From positions 1 through 64,000 of the forward strand of contig JAHDHI010000014.1 of the NCBI GenBank assembly GCA_020631395.1: 64,000 nucleotides of DNA. The letters are read 5' to 3'. Position numbers and translations under genes: made by a program. The notes beneath the pieces were generated by a model. It worked only from the letters and a program-made list of their open reading frames with translations. It had not been told where the DNA came from and did not search any database. Position 1 is the first letter of the stretch, and each line of letters opens with the position of its first letter. The DNA comes from Bizionia sp. (lineage in GTDB: Bacteria; Bacteroidota; Bacteroidia; Flavobacteriales; Flavobacteriaceae). This document shows, piece after piece, positions 34,276 through 43,824 of this stretch.

Positions 34276-36305
34276 CAACACAAACACTTTTATATATCAT
34301 ATTAGCTGGAATAGTAGCGCTTTTATTGGCGCTTTTTCAGTATGGATATAAGTCAAAGGGAAATTCCAAGAAGAACGCTTTTTTTGCCTTTTTGCGATTC
34401 TTGTCGATTTTTGGAGTGTTGTTGTTGCTTGTAAACCCTAAGTTCGAACAAGTAAAGGTATATACCGAAAAACCTAACTTGGTCGTTGCAGTAGACAATT
34501 CGAGTTCAATAAAACACTTAAAGCAGGAACAAGGAGTTGAAGATTTGGTTGAATCAATAAAAGAGAACAAGTCTTTGAAAGAGAAGTTTAACGTCAATTT
34601 CTTTTCTTTTGGCAAAGGCCTCAATGCAACAGATTCTTTGAGCTTTGACGAAAGGCAAACCAATATTGACAAGACATTCAAAGAGTTGTCTCAAATATAC
34701 AAGAATACCATATCTCCAACACTGCTAATCACGGATGGAAACCAAACATATGGCAATGATTACGAGTTTTCCGCAAAAAAACACAAGCAAGCTACATATC
34801 CCATCATTCTTGGTGATACCACAAGATACGTCGATTTGAAATTGCAACAGTTGAATGTAAATAAGTATGCCTATTTGAAAAACAAGTTTCCAGTGGAAGC
34901 TATTTTGGTGTATAATGGAGAAGAAGCGGTGAGTACGCAATTCATCGTGACCTCCGGAAGTGCTAGGCTACATTCACAGCGTATTGCTTTTACAAAAGAT
35001 GAAAATTCAAAAGTGGTCAATTTCACACTTCCGGCAAATAGAGTAGGAGTACAAGGCTACAAGGCTACGTTGGTGCCAATCGATACGGAGAAGAATAAAA
35101 CAAACAATAGCAAGAACTTTGCTGTGGAGGTAATCGATCAAAAAACCAAAGTAGCAGTAGTGAGTTCTTTTTTGCATCCGGATTTGGGAGTTTTCAAAAA
35201 GAGCATAGAGAGCAACGAGCAACGGGCAGTCTCATTTTTAAAACCAAATGAAATAATAAGTCAAATTGATGATTTTCAACTGGTTGTTTTGTATCAGCCA
35301 AGCAATAGCTTTAAGCAGTTAATGGGAGTTCTAGATGCAAAAAACAAGAACAGATTTGTTGTTTCCGGTACAAAAACAGATTGGCGCTTTTTAAATGCGG
35401 AAGCTAAAAGCTATGCTCAAGACATTACATCGCAAACCGAAGACTATCAGGCAATTTCTAACTCCAGTTATGGAACATTCATATTGGAGGATTTGAATTT
35501 TGAATCTTTTCCACCATTGTCATCATCTTTTGGCGCTCCGGACTTCAAGATTCCATATGAAACCTTGTTGTATAAAAAATTGGGCAACATTGAAACGGAA
35601 GAACCATTGTTGGCTACCTTCGAGACCAATGGGAGGAGAGAAGCGATTCTTTTTGGGGAAAACATTTGGAAATGGAGATTGCAAAGTCACATAAATACGC
35701 AAAGCTTCAATGGTTTCGATAACTTCATGGGTAAATTGGTGCAATATTTGGCATCAAACAAACGTAAGAATAGACTGAACATTGAATACGAATCCTTTTA
35801 CCAAGGCAATGCCAATGTGGTGATCAAAGCGCAGTTTTTCAATAAAAACTATGAGTTCGATGCAAAGGAAAGTTTAAATGTGGTCGTTAAAGACAAAGAG
35901 ACGAAGGAAACGAAAACATTTCCCTTCATCTTAAAGAACAACAACTATCAAGTGGATTTAAGTAGCTTGCCAGCTGCAGAATACACCTTTACAGTAAAAG
36001 CCTCTCGTGAAAACATTTCAAAATCTGGACAATTTAAGATACTGGAATACAACGTAGAACAACAATTTTTAAATGCCAATGTAACAAAACTACAGCAGTT
36101 GGCTACCAATAGTAACGGAACAAGTTATTTTGTTGCCAATTACGATGGTGTATTTAACGACTTGCTAAACGACGAACGTTACCTGCCTATACAAAAAAGC
36201 AGTAAAAATATCGTACCTTTAATAGATTGGAAATACCTGTTGTTTCTAATCGTTTTAACCTTGGCAATCGAATGGTTTCTAAGGAAATACAATGGATTAA
36301 TCTAA
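34272..36305 (+). CDS. Membrane protein with von Willebrand factor A-like domain
   Basis: 677 residues from a TTG overlapping the previous stop (TTGA). Two N-terminal membrane segments (about 4-20 and 37-56), then a vWA-like domain with the MIDAS-type DNSSS (VVAVDNSSSIKHL, about residues 73-85) and LLITDGNQTYGNDY. A long periplasmic region follows, and a C-terminal membrane segment (about 652-670) ends KYNGLI. It resembles large vWA proteins of Bacteroidetes with unknown roles. Followed after 10 bp by the prohibitin-like gene, so the two are probably co-expressed. Confidence 0.8.
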   Translation: MTTQTLLYIILAGIVALLLALFQYGYKSKGNSKKNAFFAFLRFLSIFGVLLLLVNPKFEQVKVYTEKPNLVVAVDNSSSIKHLKQEQGVEDLVESIKENKSLKEKFNVNFFSFGKGLNATDSLSFDERQTNIDKTFKELSQIYKNTISPTLLITDGNQTYGNDYEFSAKKHKQATYPIILGDTTRYVDLKLQQLNVNKYAYLKNKFPVEAILVYNGEEAVSTQFIVTSGSARLHSQRIAFTKDENSKVVNFTLPANRVGVQGYKATLVPIDTEKNKTNNSKNFAVEVIDQKTKVAVVSSFLHPDLGVFKKSIESNEQRAVSFLKPNEIISQIDDFQLVVLYQPSNSFKQLMGVLDAKNKNRFVVSGTKTDWRFLNAEAKSYAQDITSQTEDYQAISNSSYGTFILEDLNFESFPPLSSSFGAPDFKIPYETLLYKKLGNIETEEPLLATFETNGRREAILFGENIWKWRLQSHINTQSFNGFDNFMGKLVQYLASNKRKNRLNIEYESFYQGNANVVIKAQFFNKNYEFDAKESLNVVVKDKETKETKTFPFILKNNNYQVDLSSLPAAEYTFTVKASRENISKSGQFKILEYNVEQQFLNANVTKLQQLATNSNGTSYFVANYDGVFNDLLNDERYLPIQKSSKNIVPLIDWKYLLFLIVLTLAIEWFLRKYNGLI

Positions 36306-36315
36306 ACTAAAAATA

Positions 36316-37134
36316 ATGGAAAAATTACCTAAGATCGCAATACCGATAGTCGTTGTTGCAATTGTTTTATTAGTAGTGTTGACAAAGTCGGCAATCACAA
36401 TTGGATCTGGAGAACGAGGTGTTCTCTACGAGACACTGGGGAATGGAGTGGTTACAGACGAATCACCTTTGGGAGAAGGATTTCATATAATTGCGCCTTG
36501 GAACAAGGTATTCGTCTATAATGTAAGACAGCAAGAATTGTTTGAAAGAGAAATGTCCGTATTGTCCTCAAATGGATTGGAGATTAAATTGGACGCTTCG
36601 GTCCTATACCAGGCGACAACAGCAACCGTGGCAAAACTTCATCAAACTAGAGGAGAGGATTATCTGCAAAGCGTCATAATACCAGCGATACGTTCGGCAA
36701 CGAGAAGCGTAGTTGGGCGTTATACGCCAGAACAATTGTATTCCACAAAGCGAGATGCTATCCAAAAAGAAATTTTTGAAGAAACTAAAAAAATCTTAGA
36801 GCCACAATACATTCAATTAAACTCGGTTTTAGTACGTGATGTAACTTTGCCTCCAACAATTAAAGAGGCAATTGAACGTAAATTGAAACAAGAGCAAGAA
36901 TCCTTGGAATATGAATTCAGATTGGTAACTGCTGATAAAGAAGCGCAAAAACAACGTATAGAAGCACAAGGTAAGGCAGATGCGAATAAAATTCTGAGTG
37001 CTTCATTGACAGATAAAATTCTTCAAGACAAGGGTATTGAGGCAACTATGAAGTTAGCTGAATCACCTAATAGCAAGGTTATCGTTATTGGTTCTGGAGA
37101 TAGCGGATTGCCTGTAATATTAGGGAATCAATAA
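36316..37134 (+). CDS. Prohibitin-like SPFH-domain membrane protein
   Basis: 272 residues. One N-terminal membrane segment (about 6-24), then an SPFH/band-7 domain (about 25-200; GERGVLYETLGNGVVTDESP, EGFHIIAPWNKVF, SVLSSNGLEIKLDASVLYQ) and a helical coiled region rich in Glu/Ala/Lys (about 195-240). Prohibitins form ring assemblies in membranes and modulate proteases such as FtsH. It follows the vWA gene by 10 bp and ends at a shared bidirectional terminator. Confidence 0.88.
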   Translation: MEKLPKIAIPIVVVAIVLLVVLTKSAITIGSGERGVLYETLGNGVVTDESPLGEGFHIIAPWNKVFVYNVRQQELFEREMSVLSSNGLEIKLDASVLYQATTATVAKLHQTRGEDYLQSVIIPAIRSATRSVVGRYTPEQLYSTKRDAIQKEIFEETKKILEPQYIQLNSVLVRDVTLPPTIKEAIERKLKQEQESLEYEFRLVTADKEAQKQRIEAQGKADANKILSASLTDKILQDKGIEATMKLAESPNSKVIVIGSGDSGLPVILGNQ

Positions 37135-37156
37135 AAATAAATTTCTATTTAAAATG

Positions 37157-37189
37157 AAAGTGCGACGCTAACCAGCGTCGCACTTTTTG
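37157..37189. terminator. Bidirectional terminator
   Basis: AAAGTGCGACGCT (37157-37169) and AGCGTCGCACTTT (37174-37186) form a perfect 13-bp stem with a 4-nt loop, with T-runs on the plus side and A before it. It serves the prohibitin-like gene and the convergent thioredoxin-like gene. Confidence 0.9.
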
Positions 37190-37222
37190 TTTGCAATATT
37201 GGTGTTTGATATCCATATCAGA

Positions 37223-37744
37223 TTATTTCCTTACAATGAATTGTTCACTGATGATTTTCAATTCCTCATCTGTTAATTTGGATGTGCTCTTCAATTTTTT
37301 AATAAACACTGCAACTTCCTCTGGTGTCGCTGGACATCCTAGGTTTTCCCCCTTGTCATTGAAGGAGTCTGCGATGAGTTTTCCACGATCATCAAAAATC
37401 AACCAAAAGGGAATGCCGGAGTCATTGCCCTTATAGCGTTCTAGTATGGCCTGGGCTCCAGGGTTTTCCAAATGTTTGTTCTTTTGCGACTCTTTAACGG
37501 TCAAATGATCTATCACATAATTGTCTTCAAATAACTTCTTCGTGTTTTCAGACAACATGTTCTTGTCCATTTTCTTACACCAACCACACCAAGAAGCATG
37601 AAATATGATGAAAACATTTTTGTTTTCATCCTTTGCTATTGCAGAAGCTTTTTCAAGAATTGTTTTGGCATCTTCTTGAGCATTGAGGTTTGTTGCTCCA
37701 AAAACAATTAGAGCAACACATAAAATTAGGGATTTCATTTTCAT
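37223..37744 (-). CDS. Exported thioredoxin-family protein
   Basis: 173 residues with a signal peptide (MKMKSLILCVALIVFGATNLNA). Thioredoxin-like fold with the redox motif WCGWCKKM (CxxC, around residue 53) and the cis-Pro region SGIPFWLIFDDRGK. Periplasmic disulfide reductase or thiol chaperone is likely; the partner is unknown. It is the last of three minus-strand genes after the Asp-box protein and lipoprotein, with a 118-bp gap. Confidence 0.85.
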   Translation of the reverse strand: MKMKSLILCVALIVFGATNLNAQEDAKTILEKASAIAKDENKNVFIIFHASWCGWCKKMDKNMLSENTKKLFEDNYVIDHLTVKESQKNKHLENPGAQAILERYKGNDSGIPFWLIFDDRGKLIADSFNDKGENLGCPATPEEVAVFIKKLKSTSKLTDEELKIISEQFIVRK

Positions 37745-37862
37745 AGTTATAAGTTTTGTGTTTTAAAAATATCATTTTAAATGATAGAAATCAGTAATTC
37801 TAAATATATTTTTGAGATTTCAACTAAAACAACAAAATATTAAAACTGTATCAAACGTTTTT

Positions 37863-38273
37863 TTACTCGATTCTTTTTTTCTTGTTAATGACATTGTAGT
37901 AGTATGTTTTAGTTGGAGACTTTCCTTTGTCTCTTTCCGCTTTTATATTTCTAGAAATGGCAATTATTTCGATGTCGGAAATCCAATTCACACTTCCTGC
38001 ATTGAGTTCATCCTCAAAAATACTTGATTGAGATTCTTTTTCGTAGATGAAAAAACTAACAGTCCCCATTAAATCCTGTATTCTTTTATGTGTTTTGTGC
38101 ACTATGAAATGACTGCCTTTTTCATTGGCTTTAATGCTGTATTTCGTTCCAAATTTCTCCACGGCCAAATTTTTCATCAAAGATGTATGATTGTCTTCTT
38201 TTTGAATTGCTTTATGGCTTTTGCATTGAGTAGAAAACAAAAATACTATCAAAAGGAATTTCCAGTTTTTCAT
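37863..38273 (-). CDS. Small lipoprotein of unknown function
   Basis: 136 residues. Lipoprotein signal ending in the lipobox STQC (Cys17), then a basic, beta-rich domain containing KFGTKYSIKANEKGSHFIVHK and INKKKRIE at the end. The start ATG is 2 bp after the stop of the Asp-box gene, so the two are co-translated. No family is recognised. Either an accessory lipoprotein for the exported protein or an unrelated passenger. Confidence 0.65.
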   Translation of the reverse strand: MKNWKFLLIVFLFSTQCKSHKAIQKEDNHTSLMKNLAVEKFGTKYSIKANEKGSHFIVHKTHKRIQDLMGTVSFFIYEKESQSSIFEDELNAGSVNWISDIEIIAISRNIKAERDKGKSPTKTYYYNVINKKKRIE

Positions 38274-38275
38274 AT

Positions 38276-39835
38276 TTATTTCTTAATCAGTTTCATACTT
38301 TTAAAATAGCCTTTGGAAGTTTTTATTTTCACAAAATACGTTCCAACACCATATGATGAGAAATCAAAGGCTAATGTGTGTTCCCCTGATTGGTATTGCT
38401 TCCAATTGCTCTCTTTTATTTTTTGGCCGATGAGATTGAAGATTTCATATTTAAGCTCTGTAGTTTCATTTAGTTTTACAATGGAATATGCATTGTCTTC
38501 CGTTGGTTGAGGGTATAATGAAGAAATGCTTATGGCATCAGATATCATGGTAAACTCATCTACGCTTAACGATCCATCATCCAAACTGGTTTTGGCCATA
38601 TAGATGTTAAGATCTCCATCATTGGTCCTACCATCGGACCAAAATGATATCGCTGTGTCATTCGTTGCCACCAATTGATGATATTCCCCAATCCCAAAAT
38701 CATTGCTCGAAGGTATCACAAAGTCAAAATCACTTGGAGAAGAATTAAGTTGTGTTTCGGTAAATGTTTCTCCTCCATCATAGGAAGCACCTATGAAAAA
38801 ATCTGTCATTTTATTGGTGTTTACATGTTTTTTTCTGTCATACCAATCCAACACCAATACTCCGTTTTCATTTACATAGATGCTAGAATAGAACTGCTGT
38901 ATTTCATCTTGTGTATCGGAGTGTACAACTTTTGGAGTACTCCAACTTACTCCGTTATCATTGGAGTAGGTCAAAAAAACATTGAAATAATCAGGATTGC
39001 TTGTCTCTGAAGCTGTGTATGTCAAGTACAAACGTCCATCGTAATCGCCTCCAGAGTTGTCTATGGCCAAATAGACAGTAGGCTGATATCTCAAAGAAAT
39101 GTCTGGTGCATTGAAGGTGTAGTCGGGAAAACTGATGACTTGTGTCGAGTGAACTAGATTGGTTCCACCATTGGTGTACTCTTGAATATAAACTTTGTTT
39201 TCCGTACCTAAACCAACAGTAGATGTGAAAACGGTACCGTCTTTTTTTACGACGATACTTGGTAGATGATCACCGTCCCCAATCTCCAATGATGACGTGT
39301 TTTGATAATTTTCGTCCAAAACATACAATTTGACCTCATTTTCAACCAATGGGATGTAGACATTGCCTACATTAGGTGATGTATCATATCTATCTACGGT
39401 TAACCATGGCTTGTCTGTATTTGAAGTAGCTACAGTAGATACCAAAGACCAAGTGATGCCACCATCTGTTGACTTGGACAATATAGTATCTACACCAGAA
39501 TCAGTTGAAATAAGATTTACCATCAAGACATTCCCTTCGTTGTCAAATGAAAGTACGACATCGCCAGCCCCATCGGCGTTGCTATAAATGCCATTGAAAT
39601 CGCTAATGTTCCATGTGTCTCCAAAATCTGTAGTATAGTAGACGCTAAGATCGAAATCATTGGAATCTCCAAAACCATGTTGAGCGGCAACTACCATGTT
39701 GTTTGAGTTAGTCGGGTTTATTGCCGCATGTATTTCTGCTTCGGGCAAATTACCGTCTTCCAATAAAGTGTCTTGTGATCTTGCTATCAAAGAAAAAGCA
39801 ATTAATAGCAAAGAGAGAAGGAATTCTTTTTTCAT
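38276..39835 (-). CDS. Asp-box (BNR/sialidase-like) protein exported by T9SS
   Basis: 519 residues. Signal peptide (1-20). A six-bladed propeller is suggested by Asp-box motifs S-x-D-x-G-x-x-W: TTDFGDTWN, STDGGITWS, SNDNGVSWS and YDGGETFT. The C-terminal 75 residues are a type A T9SS sorting domain (SISSLYPQPTEDN, IGQKIKESNW, YFVKIKTSKGYFKSMKLIKK). The protein is thus secreted or surface-attached. The Asp-box fold occurs in sialidases and many glycan-binding or structural proteins, and no complete sialidase active site (Arg triad) can be confirmed. Upstream lies the 593-bp gap shared with the his operon. Confidence 0.82.
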   Translation of the reverse strand: MKKEFLLSLLLIAFSLIARSQDTLLEDGNLPEAEIHAAINPTNSNNMVVAAQHGFGDSNDFDLSVYYTTDFGDTWNISDFNGIYSNADGAGDVVLSFDNEGNVLMVNLISTDSGVDTILSKSTDGGITWSLVSTVATSNTDKPWLTVDRYDTSPNVGNVYIPLVENEVKLYVLDENYQNTSSLEIGDGDHLPSIVVKKDGTVFTSTVGLGTENKVYIQEYTNGGTNLVHSTQVISFPDYTFNAPDISLRYQPTVYLAIDNSGGDYDGRLYLTYTASETSNPDYFNVFLTYSNDNGVSWSTPKVVHSDTQDEIQQFYSSIYVNENGVLVLDWYDRKKHVNTNKMTDFFIGASYDGGETFTETQLNSSPSDFDFVIPSSNDFGIGEYHQLVATNDTAISFWSDGRTNDGDLNIYMAKTSLDDGSLSVDEFTMISDAISISSLYPQPTEDNAYSIVKLNETTELKYEIFNLIGQKIKESNWKQYQSGEHTLAFDFSSYGVGTYFVKIKTSKGYFKSMKLIKK

Positions 39836-40214
39836 GACATATAGTGTTTTAGTATGTGGTTGTTTTACGCAATCATTTGCTATATAGACACTTATGTCTT
39901 GTCAAACCCTACTTTGTGTTTCCTTTTATATTTTAATTTGATTTGTTTTAAAGTAGAAAACAAGATTTACTCAAAGCAATGAAAAAGCGAAGGACTAAAC
40001 CATTGTTTTATATAACCAAATGACAAAAACTTGAATAACTGGCTTTGAAGGAATAGTTGAGATGTATTTTAAGATTAATTTCAAATTGAGTTCAATTGCT
40101 TGTTTTTGTAGCGTCTTATAAGTGTTTGACTCTTGTTTTAAAGCATTTTAACTTATAATTTTTGTTAGTCTATCGGATAAATAGAATATTTGTATGATTT
40201 TAAACTGTGGAAAT
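39836..40214. other. Intergenic region between the Asp-box gene and the his leader
   Basis: Divergent, AT-rich and without a recognisable gene. It should include the Asp-box gene promoter on the minus strand; no exact TAnnTTTG match was found. Confidence 0.4.
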
Positions 40215-40246
40215 TTGGAATATTAAAATTATTTTTTGAATATTTG
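40215..40246 (+). promoter_or_regulatory. Likely promoter of the his operon
   Basis: TTG at 40215-40217 and AATATTTG at 40239-40246 (one mismatch to TAnnTTTG) with a 21-bp spacer. Transcription would start near 40250, about 16 nt before the leader-peptide ATG. Confidence 0.45.
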
Positions 40247-40265
40247 CTGAGAACAAAAACAAAAA

Positions 40266-40322
40266 ATGACTTTTATTCAAATACATCATCATCATTTTCA
40301 TTCTGGCAATCAAGCGAGCTGA
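40266..40322 (+). CDS. hisL: Histidine operon leader peptide
   Basis: An 18-codon ORF encoding MTFIQIHHHHFHSGNQAS. Four consecutive CAT codons plus one more make five His in six codons, a hallmark of transcription attenuation. Ribosome stalling on these codons when charged tRNA-His is scarce would change folding of the downstream leader. CATTTTCA (40293-40300) in the His codon region pairs with TGAAAATG (40320-40327), a plausible pause or 1:2 stem, and the terminator follows at 40351. Confidence 0.88.
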   Translation: MTFIQIHHHHFHSGNQAS

Positions 40323-40350
40323 AAATGTATTGAGTAAAACCAAGATATTT

Positions 40351-40384
40351 AAAAACCCGTTTGAATCAATCAAACGGGTTTTTT
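40351..40384 (+). terminator. His operon attenuator terminator
   Basis: AAAACCCGTTTGA (40352-40364) pairs perfectly with TCAAACGGGTTTT (40370-40382) around ATCAA, ending in a T-run. It lies between the His-rich leader ORF and hisG, so it is an intrinsic terminator inside the leader, the off state of the attenuator. Confidence 0.88.
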
Positions 40385-40428
40385 GTTTCTACTCGATTTG
40401 ATTGGTTTATTCAAATTAAAGTAGAACA

Positions 40429-41286
40429 ATGAATAAATTGAGAATTGCAGTTCAAAAATCAGGAAGGCTAAATGAGGATTCAATGAAAATCCTCAAAGAC
40501 ATTGGTATATCCATAGACAATGGGAAGGACCAACTAAAAGCATCAGCACAAAATTTCCCATTAGAGGTGTTTTATCTAAGAAATGGAGACATTCCCCAAT
40601 ACTTGAGGGATGGAGTAGTAGACGTTGCCATAATAGGAGAGAATGTATTGGTGGAAAAAGGTAGCGACATTGCAATAGTAGATCGCTTGGGGTTCTCAAA
40701 ATGTAGAGTTTCCATAGCGGTACCCAAGAGTTCAAGTGCAAATGCATTGAAGGATCTGGAAGGAAAACGAATTGCAACATCCTATCCCAATACGGTCAAT
40801 CAATTTTTAAAGGAAAATGGTATTGCTGCCAATTTGCACATTATTAATGGCTCGGTGGAAATAGCTCCGAATATAGGTTTGGCAGACGGTATTTGCGATA
40901 TAGTCTCCAGTGGAAGCACATTGTTTAAAAACGGGCTGAAAGAAGTGGAGGTTTTACTTAAATCCGAAGCTGTACTAGCAGTTTCTTCTAGGATATCAAA
41001 AGAAAATCAAGCGCTTTTGGAAAAAATTCAATTCAGGATACGATCCGTTTTGAAAGGACGTAATTCCAAATATGTGCTATTGAATGCGCCTAACGACAAA
41101 CTCGACGACATCATAGGTATATTGCCAGGAATGAAAAGCCCAACGGTTTTGCCTTTGGCGGATAAAGGTTGGAGTTCCGTACATTCCGTAATAGACAAGA
41201 ATGTCTTTTGGGAAGTAATAGATGAACTGAAACTAAATGGAGCACAAGGGATTCTGGTGTGTCCGATAGAAAAGATGGTGGTTTAA
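40429..41286 (+). CDS. hisG: ATP phosphoribosyltransferase (long form)
   Basis: 285 residues. First and committed step of histidine synthesis, joining ATP and PRPP. N-terminal catalytic domains with KSGRLNEDS, GVVDVAIIGENVL, GLADGICDIVSSGSTLFKN (PRPP loop). The C-terminal 75-residue domain (SPTVLPLADKGWSSVHSVI) is the regulatory ACT-like domain of the long form, so no HisZ is needed and feedback inhibition by histidine is expected. First gene after the attenuator. Confidence 0.96.
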   Translation: MNKLRIAVQKSGRLNEDSMKILKDIGISIDNGKDQLKASAQNFPLEVFYLRNGDIPQYLRDGVVDVAIIGENVLVEKGSDIAIVDRLGFSKCRVSIAVPKSSSANALKDLEGKRIATSYPNTVNQFLKENGIAANLHIINGSVEIAPNIGLADGICDIVSSGSTLFKNGLKEVEVLLKSEAVLAVSSRISKENQALLEKIQFRIRSVLKGRNSKYVLLNAPNDKLDDIIGILPGMKSPTVLPLADKGWSSVHSVIDKNVFWEVIDELKLNGAQGILVCPIEKMVV

Positions 41287-41367
41287 GCTCCTTGAAGGAT
41301 CAGCAATAGAAAAACAAACAACACTATAATCATAAAAATAGAGATTTCCGAAAGGGAAACATAGACA

Positions 41368-42651
41368 ATGAAAACGATCATAAATCCAAAGACAAGTGAA
41401 TGGCCAGAAATCTTGAAGAGGCCTACTCAAACCGTAAATGACATCGAAACGACGGTGAATCAGATCTTTGATGACGTAAAACGCAATGGAGACACGGCAA
41501 TTTCAAAATACACGACGTTGTTCGATGGAGTGGACTTGGAGGCCAACATCGTTTCCAAAAAGGAAATTGAAGAAGCTTCTACATCTGTACCGGAGGAACT
41601 GAAGCAAGCCATCCAAAGGGCCAAAGCAAACATCGAAGCTTTCCATGGAGCACAAAAAACACCAATGGTCCAGGTCGAAACCCAAAAAGGAGTCAATTGC
41701 TGGCAAGAAAAAAGACCTATAGAAAAAATTGGATTGTACATTCCAGGAGGGACAGCCCCTTTGTTCTCAACGGTCTTGATGTTGGCGGTACCTGCAACGA
41801 TAGCCGGATGCAAGGAGTTGATTCTATGTTCTCCACCAAATGCAAAAGGCAGCTTGGCAAAGGAGATATTGTATGCAGCACAATTATGCGGTGTCACAAA
41901 GATCATCAAGGTCGGAGGCATCCAAGCCATAGCAGGATTGACCTTTGGTACGGAAACCATACCTGCCGTGTACAAGATCTTTGGCCCAGGAAATCAGTTC
42001 GTCACGGTGGCAAAGCAGTTGGCAACCAAGTTTGGCGTGGCAATAGACATGCCGGCAGGACCAAGTGAATTGCTCGTGGTTGCAGACGACAGCGCAAATG
42101 CAGCGTATGTTGCTTCAGATTTGCTTAGCCAAGCCGAACACGGTACAGACAGTCAAGTTCTTTTGGTTTCTACATCAAAGACTCTATTGGAGGACGTCTC
42201 GAATGAAATAAAAATTCAAATAGAAGTTTTGCCACGTAAATCCATTGCAATTCAGGCGATTGAAAATTCAAAGCTCATTTATGTGAAAAATGACGATATT
42301 GCGTTGAAATTAATTAATGAGTATGGACCAGAGCACTTTATAATCTGTTCGAAGAACGAAAAAGTGTATGTCGATGGGATTGTAAATGCAGGCTCGGTGT
42401 TTATTGGTGATTATACGCCAGAAAGTGCAGGAGACTACGCTTCGGGTACCAATCATACATTGCCCACAAATGGGTTTTCAAAAGCATATTCAGGTGTTAA
42501 TTTAGACAGTTTCACAAAGAGTATCACGTTTCAGAAAATAACGAAAGAAGGCTTGGTGAACATTGGAAGCACAATAGAATTAATGGCAGAAGCTGAAGGA
42601 TTGCAAGCACACAAGAACGCCGTATCCATTAGGCTGAAGGATTTGATTTAA
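41368..42651 (+). CDS. hisD: Histidinol dehydrogenase
   Basis: 427 residues. Oxidises histidinol to histidine with NAD and zinc, the last step. YIPGGTAPLFSTVLMLAVPA, GPGNQFVTVAKQL, DMPAGPSELLVVAD, zinc and active-site residues in LLSQAEHGTDSQ, NEYGPEHFI and SGTNHTLPTNGFSK. Separated from hisG by 81 bp. Confidence 0.96.
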   Translation: MKTIINPKTSEWPEILKRPTQTVNDIETTVNQIFDDVKRNGDTAISKYTTLFDGVDLEANIVSKKEIEEASTSVPEELKQAIQRAKANIEAFHGAQKTPMVQVETQKGVNCWQEKRPIEKIGLYIPGGTAPLFSTVLMLAVPATIAGCKELILCSPPNAKGSLAKEILYAAQLCGVTKIIKVGGIQAIAGLTFGTETIPAVYKIFGPGNQFVTVAKQLATKFGVAIDMPAGPSELLVVADDSANAAYVASDLLSQAEHGTDSQVLLVSTSKTLLEDVSNEIKIQIEVLPRKSIAIQAIENSKLIYVKNDDIALKLINEYGPEHFIICSKNEKVYVDGIVNAGSVFIGDYTPESAGDYASGTNHTLPTNGFSKAYSGVNLDSFTKSITFQKITKEGLVNIGSTIELMAEAEGLQAHKNAVSIRLKDLI

Positions 42652-42748
42652 AACATACGAAACGATAATTAATCTAAACCCCTCAATAGAAAAAAACAGA
42701 ATGTAGAACAAAAAAGAACAACAGCTCCAAATGAACAAATTAACAACA

Positions 42749-43783
42749 ATGAACATTCAAGATTTAGTCAGAGAAAACATTAAAGCATTAAAGGCCTATT
42801 CATCGGCTAGGGATGAATTTCAGGGTGCTAAGGGCAACATGGTTTTTCTAGATGCAAATGAGAACCCATTCAACAATGGGATTAATCGCTATCCAGACCC
42901 ACAACAGAACATTGTAAAGGGGATGTTATCCGAAATAAAGGGAGTTCCAACAAAAAACATCTTGTTGGGAAATGGTAGTGACGAGGTATTGGATCTTATC
43001 TTTAGAGCTTTTTGCGAGCCAAAGGTAGATAACATAATCACATTGCCTCCTACCTATGGCATGTATGAGGTCTTGGCCAATGTAAATGACATAGCGGTCA
43101 TAAAAATAGAATTGGATGAAAATTTTCAGCCCAAGGTAGATGAAATCTTGAAAGCAGCCAACAGCAGTACCAAATTGTTGTTTTTATGTTCGCCCAACAA
43201 TCCAACGGCCAATAGCTTCGGAAGTGAAAAAATAGAAAAATTGTTGAAGGAGTTCAAGGGCATAGTTGTCGTGGATGAAGCCTACATCGATTTTTCCAAA
43301 GAAGAAAGCTGGTTGAATCAATTGGATGCATTTCCAAATCTAATAGTTACGCAGACCTTGTCCAAAGCATATGGCATGGCAGGGATACGATTGGGCATTT
43401 GTTATGCTTCAGAGTCTATAATTGCAGTTCTGAATAAAATAAAACCACCTTACAACGTTAACGAGCTAACACAACAAAGGGCATCGAAAATTCTATTGTA
43501 TAGAGAAGGTTTGAAAAAGGAGATTAAAGTAATAATGGAAGAACGAGCGATGTTGATGTCAAATTTGAAAAATATTTCCTTTATAAGGAAAATATACCCG
43601 ACAGACACCAATTTCATACTATTGGAAGTAGATGATGCAAACAAACGTTACGAAGAGTTGTTGAAACATGGTATCGTGGTTCGTAACAGGTCGAACCAGC
43701 CATTGTGCGATAATTGCCTTCGTATAACGGTGGGAACCTCGAATGAAAACAGAAAATTAATATACGCCTTGCAACGATTGTAA
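42749..43783 (+). CDS. hisC: Histidinol-phosphate aminotransferase
   Basis: 344 residues from the ATG at 42749 (MNIQDLVRENIKAL), the usual start region; an in-frame ATG at 42731 would add six residues. PLP enzyme of fold type I: LDANENPFNNGINRYPDP, GNGSDEVLDLI, FLCSPNNPTAN, VVDEAYIDFS and the PLP lysine in SKAYGMAGIRLG. The C-terminal Arg is in LRITVGTSNEN. Third gene of the operon. Confidence 0.95.
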   Translation: MNIQDLVRENIKALKAYSSARDEFQGAKGNMVFLDANENPFNNGINRYPDPQQNIVKGMLSEIKGVPTKNILLGNGSDEVLDLIFRAFCEPKVDNIITLPPTYGMYEVLANVNDIAVIKIELDENFQPKVDEILKAANSSTKLLFLCSPNNPTANSFGSEKIEKLLKEFKGIVVVDEAYIDFSKEESWLNQLDAFPNLIVTQTLSKAYGMAGIRLGICYASESIIAVLNKIKPPYNVNELTQQRASKILLYREGLKKEIKVIMEERAMLMSNLKNISFIRKIYPTDTNFILLEVDDANKRYEELLKHGIVVRNRSNQPLCDNCLRITVGTSNENRKLIYALQRL

Positions 43784-43801
43784 AGGCTTAATAAAACAAG
43801 A

Positions 43802-43819
43802 TTCCCGCTTTCTCGGGAA
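43802..43819. repeat. Short hairpin between hisC and hisB
   Basis: TTCCCG and CGGGAA flank CTTTCT. It recalls half of a GATTCCCGC-type dispersed palindrome. No T-run on the plus strand, so it should not terminate the operon; it may tune mRNA processing. Confidence 0.35.
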
Positions 43820-43824
43820 AAAAG

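Noticed and set aside
38276-39835. Naming the Asp-box protein a sialidase
   Set aside because: Asp-boxes are structural; the catalytic Arg triad and Tyr/Glu nucleophile pair could not be identified.
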